From the NCBI GenBank assembly GCA_911728435.2, contig OU452199.1, positions 39,009,253 through 39,073,252 on the forward strand: 64,000 bases of DNA. Reading direction: 5' to 3'. Position numbers and translations under genes: made by a program. Below are positions 35,103 to 44,754 of the stretch, in pieces. How positions within the stretch are numbered: position 1 is the stretch's first letter; each line of letters starts with the position of its first letter. This DNA comes from Apoderus coryli (taxonomy: Eukaryota; Arthropoda; Insecta; Coleoptera; Attelabidae). Under the pieces are notes generated by a model that saw only the letters and a program-made list of their open reading frames with translations, searched no databases and was not told the DNA's origin.

Positions 35103-35915
35103 TGCTCGCTTCCCACGGCGCGTAATATTACGGGCCGCCCCGCGCCACCTCGCGCCAACAGGCCGTGGGAAGGGTGTCGCTTGAATTGGCTCGTGCAAAC
35201 CTGAGCCGGCCTGTGGTATCCGTCTCTAGTCGGTAAACTTCATACGTGGTGGCGCGACTCGAGCGCACTTGTGGTAGTTTTATTTTACCAAATAGTTTTT
35301 AGTACAGTTTTTAAAACCGTTACTATAACCACGTGTAAATGGAGTGGACAAACGAAGTAATTTGTAAGTTCCTAAATTTGTATGAAAACGAACCTGCACT
35401 TCGGGACACAAAAAGTGCAAGTCACAAAAACAGGAACGAACAATGGGATGCGTGGAATCGGATTTGTACACAATTAAAAGATAACTCCGTGGAGCATGTG
35501 TCGATAAAAGAATTAAAAAAGAAACGGGACAGTTTAATGTCAACTTATAGAAAATGGCGCCAGAGGCTCAAAGAATCCAAGGGAACGGGAACAAGCGCAG
35601 ACAATGTTTTCAAGCCTGATTGGCCTTTTTATAACATAATGGCACTTTTTCTGGACGATGTTTATAATCCAAGAAATGCAGAAAATTCTAACTAATTACT
35701 ACAAAAGCGGCTGCAGCAAGAGTACTTTCCTCTTCTGGTCACATTTTCAAAGTGACGGTTGTTTCATTAAAAATCTTGAAATAGACGATTCGTAGCACGG
35801 GCGAACACGCGCCGTGAGAAGGGGTACATTCGAGCGCGCCCGAGGCGCGACTGACGCGCACAAATCGGCGCGTCTTGTGCAGGCCTGTAATATCACAGGC
35901 CGTGGGAAGCAATCA
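35103..35915 (+). mobile_element. Short PIF/Harbinger-type element carrying a MADF gene
   Basis: TTA at 35100-35102 is repeated at 35916-35918, the 3-bp TWA-type duplication of PIF/Harbinger. The ends are TGCTCGCTTCCCACGGC and, reverse-complemented, TGATTGCTTCCCACGGC. GC-rich subterminal regions repeat the CCGTGGGAAG word internally (inverted at about 35161-35173, direct variant near 35809-35820). The element is 813 bp and lacks a DDE nuclease. Harbinger elements normally encode both a nuclease and a Myb/SANT or MADF-type DNA-binding partner, and only the latter is here. Confidence 0.88.
35339..35695 (+). CDS. MADF-domain DNA-binding protein (Harbinger accessory protein)
   Basis: An intact 118-codon frame runs from ATG at 35339 to TAA at 35693-35695. 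Residues 8 to about 90 fit a MADF (Myb/SANT-like) domain: FLNLYENEPALRDTKSASHK, WDAWNRICTQL, IKELKKKRDSLMSTYRKWRQ and WPFYNIMALFLDD, with the expected spaced aromatic residues. There is no BESS motif and no other domain. In Harbinger transposons such a protein binds the ends and brings in the nuclease; that role is inferred from the family and from lying exactly inside TTA-flanked inverted repeats. Base composition is less AT-rich than the surroundings. It could alternatively be a captured host MADF gene. The lack of any stop or frameshift stands out among the decayed neighbours. Confidence 0.85.
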   Translation: MEWTNEVICKFLNLYENEPALRDTKSASHKNRNEQWDAWNRICTQLKDNSVEHVSIKELKKKRDSLMSTYRKWRQRLKESKGTGTSADNVFKPDWPFYNIMALFLDDVYNPRNAENSN

Positions 35916-36097
35916 TTAGATAGCATTTAAATATTAGTAAGACAATGTCGTTAGTTTTATAGCACTATGGTACAGTATATTTTTACGATGACTATGGTAG
36001 ATATTATCCATAAGTGATTTTTAAATATATATATATATTAGGTAATAAAGTAATATTATCATTTTTAAATATTAGAATCATAATAACACAAAATTAG

Positions 36098-36440
36098 GAA
36101 AAAGTTCCTGATGTTGGAACTCAATTTATGAATTAATTATTTATTGTTTTGGCCTCAAAATACCTCATTACCTAATCCCATCCTTAACCTTTAAAACCCT
36201 ATTTAAATTTTTGCTACCAGACACGTATTAGCGGAGATTTCCATCCACAAAAATATGTCTGTAAATTTGAAAAAATTACCCATGTTTGAACTAAATTTAT
36301 GAGTTAACTATTTAATCTTTCCGCTTCAAAATACCTGATTACCTAATCTCATCTTTTGTCTTTAAGATCATAGCAAAATTTTTGCTACCAGATACGTATT
36401 AGTGGAGATTTCCACGCGCAAAAAATATGTCTGCAAACGA
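36098..36440 (+). repeat. Tandem duplication, ~171-bp unit
   Basis: Two diverged head-to-tail units (about 36098-36268 and 36269-36440) share TCAAAATACCTSATTACCTA, ATTTTTGCTACCAGAYACG and GGAGATTTCCA blocks. No coding content. Confidence 0.85.
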
Positions 36441-37240
36441 TTGTATTCGAATTCCCCTCTTAATTGAGATATTTATTCTTGCGAAGTGCAAGCTCAGGCA
36501 ATCAAAGTTACGTATAGACTTAGTAATACAAATAATTGGAGTAAATTTTATGATACAACATTATGAGTACGTTTTTTATTCCTGTCTTAATTAGCCCTCT
36601 CGCAATCCATAAATATTTATTATTAATAAAGCAATATACCCTGCAATAAAATTTTAATCCATCGCAACTTTCCCAGTGCTCTAGTTTACGACAAGCATTA
36701 AATACAAAACGAAAAGTTAGTCTTCCAGAAAGTTTATTCTTATTAAACTTTTTTCCAGCAGCATGTGTATATATCTGTTGGCAGTTTCCAGTTTGTTGGG
36801 CCCAATTTTAAAATGTTATAATAAAAAGTAAACAGGACAAACCAACGACATGAAAACGTTCCATGTTTTGTACTCAACTTTCTTATGTTTTTTTCTTGCT
36901 TCTCTAGAATTCGTTATATTGTGTGTAGGAACACAGAATATACCAGAAACACTTATCTTTTCCATTAAAACGTTCCCCAACTTCATTTTCTAAGCTGACG
37001 GCATCAGGGTCTTTTCACTCACTTAAGATGTTAAGCTCTTGAATTAATATTTTGTGACGTTACACTAGGATTAAAATATTGTTTTTCCGAGACTTAATTA
37101 GTGGTTTGTGAAATTTTGCAATTGCCTTAAATCCTTGAAATTTATTTTTCTTTTTTCATACTTCAAAGCTCTCGTTAATTGAGTTATTTGGACATCAACC
37201 CTAAGCGCTCTTTCACAAGGTCAGTGTATTTGTTCGTCCG
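36441..37240. other. AT-rich non-coding stretch
   Basis: No gene or bounded repeat is recognised. Confidence 0.5.
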
Positions 37241-37285
37241 AGTAATTACCGGGGCTCTCTTCAAACGAGTGCCTGCCAAGATCCG

Positions 37286-37490
37286 GACACAGTTTATATA
37301 CAGTTACTTCACCTCGTGTCGGAACGTTTGTTATCTCTGTCTTCAAAGCAATTCGACGCCCGTACAGATATAGTGTAGTATCTTATAGTATATATAGATA
37401 TAGTATAATATAGTAGCGGGCCAGAATGTGGCTGGGATTGCGACGAGTCGATGCCATTTTTAGCGTCTACTGACCCTTCTTATCTATAGT
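37286..37490 (+). repeat. Dispersed repeat, uninterrupted copy
   Basis: The reverse complement matches 55308-55412 continuing at 57299-57400 (GAAGTAACTGTATAT, GGCATCGACTCGTCGCAATC and CTATAGATAAGAAGG blocks). A third partial copy is at 60419-60520. This copy shows the pre-insertion state of the site occupied by the transposon at 55413. Confidence 0.88.
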
Positions 37491-37856
37491 TATTATTCTA
37501 TGCTCTTGGTGCTTTACTACTAGTTCAGTTTGCCGCTGACTACTAGGGGGTGTATAAAATTTTTAATGTCAGTTGAAATCGCCTAACGCGGCAAACAACT
37601 ATCAGTTTGGAGGCATGGGCGTATCATTATTTTAGCGAAAACAAAAACAAATTTATATATATAAATATTTGGTGTTTGAATAATTTGTTTGTGATAGGGT
37701 TTTATGATCCTCGAATCATCTCGATCGGATTGAAAATACAGTGGTAAGGCGGGAAACTGAGAACAGAATGTCCTTAAGTTAGGCAAATTTGTCTATTCCA
37801 TATTCTTTTTTCAAATTAAATTATTTTATTCTATCAAGTGATTATTTCTTTCTCGA

Positions 37857-38045
37857 CTATGTTTTAGGATGTTTCTCTGTCATAAAATGAACAATATGAT
37901 ATTTTTTGATATTGCTATTAGGAATTTTGATGGACAATCTGGAATGATAAGATGCGTTGTCCATAGCAATAATATAATTGCTCGGAATGTTTGAAAGCAG
38001 TTGTTCAGCCGTCCACTTTTCAAATAATTGAGCATAATCCAAAAA
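37857..38045 (-). pseudogene. DDE transposase fragment
   Basis: The minus-strand frame reads FEKWTAEQLLSNIP, then IIAMDNASYHSRLS with the second catalytic aspartate, then KIPNSNIKKY. This block is typical of DDE_3-type (IS630/Tc1/mariner superfamily) transposases seen in insects. Upstream and downstream coding is lost. Family assignment beyond the superfamily is not possible. Confidence 0.7.
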
Positions 38046-38512
38046 CGCCTTCCAATATTTCTTTTTTCACATTTGTTAATCGAAAATTGTAATATTTTGA
38101 TATAAACAAACTTCAGGGTTAGTGATATATTAATATATTAAATAAATTTGCTTCTATTTTTTAGGCCATTGAAGTAGTAAATATTTATTTTTTACTTTTT
38201 GTCAGTTCCCTTGATTTCGTTTTCAGTTAAAATAAATCTTTTATGGAGCTAAATTAAGCAGTTTTGCAAACAACAGTTTGCAAGTAGATAATCCAAATAT
38301 TATGATTTGTAGTATAATTTCCCCGATGGCCGGCGTGGCGCCATAATTTACGAGAATATTTGTTGCAATTGAAAAAATCCGAATAGCGCAGAGATTATAA
38401 AAATTATATTCAAACAGATGTATGAAAATAATAACAAATTCCTTTATATAATAACAAAATTCAATTTTGTGTAATAAAAAGCAGAAAAGAAATCCAAAAA
38501 TCATTTGATGTT

Positions 38513-38695
38513 CATTCGCTCAACCTAAGGTTTAGCGGCAGAATATCACCACCTCCTCATCGAACAGCCACTTTTCAGTGGTCATTTACTTATACGGTTT
38601 ATGCGCTCTACAACGGAATTAGCGATTCGTTAAAAGAAATGCCTGTGTCCAGATTTAAGCAAGATTTTAAGAGGTATCTGCTATCGATGAACTGA
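38513..38695 (+). pseudogene. LINE reverse transcriptase C-terminal fragment
   Basis: Sixty codons ending at TGA 38693-38695 read HSLNLRFSGRISPPPH, FTYTVYALYNGI and VSRFKQDFKRYLLSMN. The pattern of an aromatic-rich segment, a YN box and a basic FKxxxKxxLL tail is that of the C-terminus of Jockey/CR1-type RTs (compare 11635-11900 and 42790-43020). It lies 75 bases upstream of retrozyme copy 1 but is on the opposite strand to the retrozyme sense. Confidence 0.7.
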
Positions 38696-38770
38696 GTTTC
38701 AGACTTGGTGAGTAGCTGATTTCGGATTTCATAATATATTCATTCTTTCAGTACAACATATATATTATTG

Positions 38771-39297
38771 AGAGAGAGATGTATTTGGCGACACCTAGCG
38801 TGAACAGGCAATATGCCGGGTGAAACACAGTTCACAACGATGGCCGGACAAGAAGCAACAACTCCATTACATCCTATTGCCAACACTAGATGCGCCCGAA
38901 TCCCATAGCAGGGAGGCTTTATTTAAGAATTGCTTGTTACATAAAGCAACAAGACTTTAAGTTATGTTGGAAATTTGTTTCACACTACTATGCTTTCACC
39001 AGACGGCCGTTTCGTCGATCCACGACTCATCAGTGGTGATCGGCAGGCAGTGTGACCCAAATTTCCAACATTTACAAAGAGCTTATACTAGCACGAGAAT
39101 TGATTGAGAGAGAGATGTATTTGGCGACACCTAGCGTGAACAGGCAATATGCCAGGTGAAACACAGTTCACAACGATGGCCGGACAAGAAGCAACAACTC
39201 CATTACATCCTATTGCCAACACTAGATGCGCCCGAATCCCATAGCAGGGAGGCTTTATTTAAGAATTGTTTGTTACATAAAGCAACAAGCAATTCTT
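38771..39297 (-). mobile_element. Hammerhead retrozyme, copy 1 (1.57 tandem units of 336 bp)
   Basis: The block starting at 38771 recurs 336 bp later, giving a head-to-tail array of one and a half units. It is flanked by an exact 13-bp direct repeat ATATATATTATTG (38758-38770 and 39298-39310). It encodes no protein and carries one complete type I hammerhead on the minus strand. At the sense 5' end a 14-bp perfect hairpin (AAGAATTGCTTGTT and its inverse around GCTTTATGT) can form. Known animal retrozymes are small non-coding tandem units with hammerheads that circularise and retrotranspose with help from other elements; this copy fits. Confidence 0.9.
38997..39038 (-). ncRNA. Type I hammerhead ribozyme (retrozyme copy 1)
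   Basis: On the minus strand: stem I 5' strand CACCA (39038-39034), core CTGATGA (39033-39027), stem II GTCG/CGAC with a 5-base TGGAT loop, GAAA, a very short stem III (AC/GT around GGCC), then GTC with predicted cleavage after C at 39002. The closing stem I strand is TGGTG (39001-38997). All invariant core bases are present. An outer helix (38965-38977 with 39058-39070, plus AGTGTGA/TCACACT) extends stem I beyond internal loops, as expected for natural, fast-cleaving forms. Confidence 0.92.
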
Positions 39298-39310
39298 ATA
39301 TATATTATTG

Positions 39311-39824
39311 TTTTTTATGAAATTTTTGTGATTATTTTTTGATGTATATTTCTATTATTATTATTATTGTGTGTTATGTTATGTTATTTTAGGATTGGAA
39401 CTGTGATCTTTTTTAAATTGTTTTTCCAAATCCTTTTGTAGTGTTTTGTACTGCAATAAATTATTATTATTATTTGCCTAGGGACGTGCATGGGTAATTT
39501 TAATTATCCTATCTTTGAATGTATTTTAATTGTTCGGTCTTATAAGATGTCTTAACCCTTTTGATGACAGTTCATTAATAAATTGTGCAATAAAGTAGGA
39601 AAACCCTTTTTTGTACAATTCCGTAGAATGAGCAGGTCTAGTAAGAGTATGTTTATGTCGAACATGTGGAATCGAGATCTTATCAGTATAACTGTGAGAT
39701 GCTATTATAACAATGATTTAAACTAAGACTTAATTGTAGCGTGTTATGTTTTCATATTTTATTCCTATGATAATTGTTGTAATTTTTATATTTTTCTATA
39801 TTATTAAAATCAAGGGACTGTTTA
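39311..39824. other. Non-coding stretch
   Basis: AT-rich, with a TTATTATTATT tract near 39355 and 39465. No gene. Confidence 0.5.
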
Positions 39825-39905
39825 TACTGGGTATCCCACCGGGAAGGGATTCGATCGATTATGGAGAAACTACAGGGTAGGACAATCTGAAAATCTGGTG
39901 TGGTA

Positions 39906-40809
39906 AGGGAAAGGGGGGCACATTCAACCATTTTGTAAGTTTTGTTGAATAAAAAACTCCCAGTAAGGATTTTTATGTTATACTTATTAGTATAATGTTA
40001 AGTGTGGTTTTAGCTGCCTTTTTTGTAAAAAAAGTTTAATTTTAAAACATTTTATAAAGTTTAAACCAACTTTACAAACGGTTTAAAGTGCCCCTCCGGT
40101 GGGGTAGATTCAACCATCACAAGGGGCGGTTTAAACCATAACAAGCATTTGTAAAAAAAAACTTCTTTTTGCATATAGCTTTTATTTGTGAGTTTTTAAC
40201 ATTGCTGATGATGTTAAATCAAGACTAAACGTATGGAGAGAAGAAGGTCTAGCTGTTTTAGTTGTGTTTGGTTTAGGTAACTTTAACCTTAGATCATACC
40301 GCTCAGCTGTAGCTATGTCATCAACAAAAAACTTAAAGCTAGGTCTTTTACGTCGTAAATATTTAATCTGAAATTCATTTTTTAATATACTGAACTATTC
40401 CCAGTTCTTGAGATTTTGTAAACACTATATTTGCTAGAAAAAACCAGCTCGTTTTCAACAAAATCGCTATTTTCGTTACCCGAGTCATTATTATATAAAT
40501 TTTGTAACTCTGCCGGTGAGTATTTTTTCCGTAGTTTTTTAATTATAGAATGCAGTGTATCTCGTTTTACAATGAAGCTTCTGCTGTATTCTCTTTCTGA
40601 CATATTCTTACTTATATCTTCTCTATTAGCATTCCTCATATCGGTTTCAACTAGGTTGGCCCAGTTTGTCTTTTTTTTGTAATTACGCACCATTTAAAAT
40701 GAAGAGAATATTTACTTTTTAAAATCATATGACATATACCGTACAGTGAAGAGGTTTGGGGCTGGTTGAATATACCCCACCTCTATGTGGTTGAATGTGC
40801 CCCATCCTT
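39906..40809 (-). mobile_element. Pogo/Tigger-like non-autonomous element
   Basis: The inverted ends share GGGGCACATTCAACCA (left about 39916, right inverse ending near 40804), with TA at 39904-39905 and 40810-40811. The insertion TA corresponds to the GGTGTGGTA site seen uninterrupted in composite copy 1 (inverse, near 23320). It contains N- and C-terminal pieces of one transposase. Confidence 0.75.
40195..40693 (-). pseudogene. Pogo-like transposase with the catalytic core deleted
   Basis: From ATG at 40693 the frame begins MVRNYKKKTNWANLVETDM and reads on through FIVKRDTLHSIIKKL, a pipsqueak/CENP-B type helix-turn-helix N-terminus. A stop ends it at 40382. In the next frame, 40200-40370 reads QIKYLRRKRPSFKFFVDD, resembling the C-terminal tail found after the DDE domain in jerky/Tigger-like proteins. 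The whole nuclease domain between them is missing, so the element could at most make a DNA-binding fragment. That a protein is made is inference only. Confidence 0.7.
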
Positions 40810-40983
40810 TAGTTCGCAATAAAATCTCCTGATATCCATACATTTTATATTTTAAGGTTAAAACAATAATAAAACAGTAATCTCTAATAACAAAGTAAAT
40901 CAGTGATAATTATGTTACAGGTATAATTTATAACTCATTAAAATAATATTACAAAATGTAGTAAACAAAATCTTCCCGTAAAT

Positions 40984-41431
40984 TTAAATTAAATCACACT
41001 TTATTTTTTTCACCAAGCAACTGACCACATACAACTTTCTAACTACATTGTTCATGTTTGCCCGCCGAATAGATGGTTGACTCAAATTGGCAAATGCATC
41101 CCGAACTCTTTGCATACAGTCCTCTTTAGTGGTCAAATGCCTGCTGTACACTTCATTTTTGATCCTCCCCCAGATATAATAATCGATCGCTTTTAGAAAA
41201 TCCAGACTCCACTCCAAATTTTCTCAGAAATGTCGTAGGATATGCCGTGAAGTACCCAAGTATAGCTATTTCTACAGCTTCATCGTCACAAATAGGTTTC
41301 CTTCGTTTTATTTTTGTCTTTACGGACCCGAAATTTTTGAAATTATCTATTATCCGTTTAACAACTTTTGGTGATGGCCTGTGTTTTTCTGGGTACCTGA
41401 CAGCAAATGTATCACACGTTTGTGACATCAC
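40984..41431 (-). pseudogene. Mariner-like transposase, N-terminus joined to C-terminus
   Basis: The N-terminal frame (41153-41431) starts MMSQTCDTFAVRYPEKHRPS and is nearly the same as the fragment at 22354-22602. After FGVESGFSKS it runs out of frame into the C-terminal part (40984-41217), which reads AIDYYIWGRIKNEVYSRHL and NMNNVVRKLYVVSCLV. The junction deletes all three catalytic residues except the region just after the last. It carries more transposase than copy 1 but is equally non-autonomous. Confidence 0.8.
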
Positions 41432-42789
41432 TCTGTCCCATTATCCATAAATAATAAACAAATTTAGATAGTATGCGTTAGTATAATTTATACGCCCGTC
41501 ATGATTATTACTACTAATTAATGTCTACAATTTGCCATAATTGTTGATTATTTTTGGCAAGTGTCATATTTATTTGCTATCTAAAGCCACCATGGCCAAC
41601 TAAAATCAATTAAGTTTCAAATTCATATCACTATTGTAATAGAAAAATGTAAAATTGCCAATATTTTGAAAACTATCAGTTTTTGGGATAAACATCCTTT
41701 CATAAACTTGCCTATATTTTTGATGCAAAAAAATATAAAATGGGGGGTTGCCATTTAAAAATTTTGAATTTTGACACTTTTTTGAATTTGATTTTTACTC
41801 TTTTTTTTTTCAAATACCCTGTATTAATATTTACTAAAAAAATTAACGTACGCGCCTAAAGTAGATCAATATCTCCTAGAATATTCTAACAAATTAAATT
41901 ATTAAAGCTTCCATATAATAGAAAATTGTTATTATTCTTTATGTTGAAAACGTCATTTTTGACATAAAATTTCAAATATTTCGAAAACGGCTGGCGATAG
42001 GTATAACATATTATGCATGAAATATGTTTAGAATTACAAGGAGAATCCAGAAAAAATATAATTTATATAGAGTCGTATTTGTAATAAGAAAGTGGACACC
42101 CATTTCCGGTATAACCGGAAGTGCTAGATTCTTGAAAACATTTTAGCCGAATTTGCCCCATCGATCTAAGTACTACACCAGATTTTCAGATTGTTCCACA
42201 CTGTAGTTTCTCCATAATCGATCGAATCCCTTCCCGGTGGGACACCCGGTATAAGAATAATAGCTTGAATTTTTTTCGGTAAAATTATTTACCTCTTATT
42301 TAAGAGATTTATTATCATATTTATTATCATAGGAAGCTTATATTTTATTCAGTATTATGAATTAAATTTGTGGATTTATAACTCGGAGAACTTTAACGAC
42401 ATTTTTGCCCTAAAGACTTTTTGACCACCAAATATGAAAGCTCTCGCACATATTTTCTACCTACCATTTGATTCCGGGGAAACGATCTCGTTAAAATTTG
42501 CACGGTGTGTTGACCTGAATTTAGATTAACATTAAAGGAATATGTGGTGAGTTGTTTGTTTTATTACAGCCATAAAAAAAAAAAAAACGTGTAGGACGAA
42601 TCCAATTTTAAATCACGCAATTGATATTTGCGAATAACTTTGGAGAAACGAGCAGAGAGCATGGCTTTTTTACAACAATCCGAAACTTAATTTTGAATAT
42701 CATTAGCTGCTTGAAGATGACGAAGTTCTTTTTTAACTTTTCTATCTAGAGTTATTTTAAATCGTTCCCCTCCTTACCTTTTCAATAAA

Positions 42790-43020
42790 TTGATATTTCG
42801 CCAAAATGTCCACGCCCTAAACATCCGAAATCCACTGAAATTGACAATGCCTTTACTTTATAGGACGGCCATCTTTAAACGAGGATTCACCTACAATGTC
42901 GTAACTCTTTTTAATGGCCTCACCAGTGCAATGAAACCTAAATTGTTAAACGAGAGGCATTTCAAACCGCGCCTCAAGCAGCACCTACTCTCGCAGCAAC
43001 AAGATCAAACGATTTTATGA
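42790..43020 (+). pseudogene. LINE reverse transcriptase C-terminal fragment
   Basis: The 76-codon frame reads NVHALNIRNPLKLTMPLLYR, FKRGFTYNVVTLFNGL and HFKPRLKQHLLSQQ, the usual end of Jockey/CR1-type RTs. Weak coding traces extend upstream to about 42700. No tail or target duplication was found. Confidence 0.7.
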
Positions 43021-43343
43021 AGTTGTTTTTCCATGAAACAGATACAATAGTTCTTTTCTTTATTTTGAAATTCGAAATTTTGCCATATCTAAGTGATTTT
43101 CGTCGTATTTTTGGTTGTAGATTCTATTCCTAAAGGGTAGGATTTTTTTTGGGACACCCTCTATGCGTTTAGGATACTATCTGATACCTATATGATACAG
43201 AAATAAACATTATAATTAGGCAGCACGTAACATTAAGTAAAAAATAAATCTTGTATTTTGTATAAGGAGAAATAAAAGTCAAACTCTACGAAATAATTTT
43301 AATAAATCACTGTTTGAGTACTAAAATAATTCTATCCTAAAGA

Positions 43344-43384
43344 CCAACCATGTTTCGAAGGTATCTAGCCTGATCATCAGTGGG
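43344..43384 (-). ncRNA. Hammerhead-like motif (decayed)
   Basis: On the minus strand CTGATGA (43380-43374) is followed by a short AGG/CCT hairpin and GAAAC (43356-43352). CCCA upstream can pair with TTGG downstream. Stem III is damaged. Probably a relic of the Penelope-associated type. Confidence 0.35.
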
Positions 43385-43529
43385 TAAATGGATATCCATT
43401 GTGCATCAGGAGATGTATTTTCATCTTTAGGAATTATTAATAAATTTACTTCCGCGAAAGGAATCAAAAAAACATTTTAGTATTTCTGAAGTCAATATTT
43501 TAAAAACTACACATTTTCGACATAATATA

Positions 43530-44752
43530 CGAGGGTTGCCTTCTATATTTCGGGATTAGAGATCAAAAAAAAATATTAATCATCGAAAATCACTTTATTG
43601 TTTTTCAAAATATTTCCCATGAAGATCTATAGACTTTTGCATGCGTTAGAACTAATTGTTGAAGCACTTTTGCCACTCTGATTGAGGTATCTCCAAAACA
43701 TGCATTCTGAATGCAGCAACCGTTTGTTTTTTACGTACGGGAATAAAAAGAAGTCATTCGGTGCCAAGTCAGGACTATACAGCGGATGACTCTCCAAATC
43801 GATGTTTTGGGTTCTCAAAAATGCAGTTGTTTGAGCTCGCATTGTCGTTGTGAAGAGTGATCCGTCTTCGGCGGTGGGTTTTCCTGATTTCTTGGAAGAC
43901 AACTGGCAAACAAATGGTTGGGTACCACTCAGAATTGACTGTTCTGCGTTGTTCTAGTAGTATGGTTGCGACATGTCCAGTTTTTCCGAAAAAACACACG
44001 ACCATTTTCTTGGAAGTCCTTCGTGCGCGAACAATTTTTGTTGGATTTGGCACATCTTGAAACACCCATACAGTCGACTGCTGTTTACTTTCGGGTTCAT
44101 ACGCGTAAATCCACGATTCATGACCTGTCACGATGTCATAGACGTGTTTCGAAGCACCGCAATCGTATTTTTTGAACATTTCTTTCGACCAATCGACACG
44201 AGCCTTTTTTTGACCGATTGACAAATTGTGTGGGATCCAACGCGAACAAATTTTTTTGACAGGCAAATGTTTATGCAATATTGAATGTATGCTGGTCCCA
44301 CTAATGCCTAAGGTTATCTCAATCTCTTGATATGTCACATGACGATCTTGCAATATCAGTTTGCGCACATCATCAATGGTTTTCGGAACAACAACTGATT
44401 TTGGACGACCTTCACGAAATTCGTCTTAAAGTGAACTACGACCACGATTGAAATCACCATACCATCGATAAAGACTGGTACTTGATGAAGCTTCATCCCC
44501 AAAAATTGAATTAAGTTCATCCATGCACTGTTGCTGAGTTAATCCACATCGAAAGTTGTAAATAATAATCGCACGAAAATGTTCACGATTTAATTCCATT
44601 TTTGGGCCGAGATGAATCTTATAAGTTACTGTAAACAACACAAATAGCGCTCGTATAAGCTCAAAAATGTCCAACTTTACGATAGAGCTGTCAGTTGCCA
44701 GATTGCAACACCGCAGGGTTGCCAAATCCCGAAATAGAAAAGGCAACCCTCG
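43530..44752 (-). mobile_element. SETMAR-type mariner, full length, 1,223 bp
   Basis: The inverted ends begin CGAGGGTTGCCTTCTATATT and CGAGGGTTGCCTTTTCTATT, with TA at 43528-43529 and 44753-44754. Length and ends are those of a complete mariner of the family that is widespread in insects. Confidence 0.95.
43595..44599 (-). pseudogene. Mariner (DD34D) transposase, inactive
   Basis: The start is ATG at 44597-44599 (MELNREHFRAIIIYNF). The N-terminal helix-turn-helix region includes GLTQQQCMDELNSIFGDEA. A second DNA-binding block follows (VTYQEIEITLGISGTSIHSI), then the catalytic domain with VYDIVTGHESWIYAYEPESK, TLHNDNASS and YSPDLAPNDFFLFPYVKNK. The first catalytic aspartate is replaced by histidine (TGHES for the usual TGDES). 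A premature stop after GRSSL and frameshifts in the catalytic part add to the damage. The C-terminus HGKYFEKQ is kept. Confidence 0.93.
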
Positions 44753-44754
44753 TA

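Larger units (their letters stand above)
39827..42249. mobile_element. Composite long-inverted-repeat element, copy 2, invaded and rearranged
   Basis: The left end CTGGGTATCCCACCGGGAAG and right end (inverse CCGGGTGTCCCACCGGGAAG) are each bordered by TA (39825-39826 and 42250-42251). The right arm (about 41450-42249) matches copy 1 closely, including the internal ATACCCTGTATT junction. The left arm keeps only its first 78 bases before a pogo-like insertion; the rest is deleted or replaced. Confidence 0.85.

Noticed and set aside
44003..44221. Plus-strand open frames over the mariner at 43530-44752
   Set aside because: They are antisense shadows of the transposase on the minus strand.
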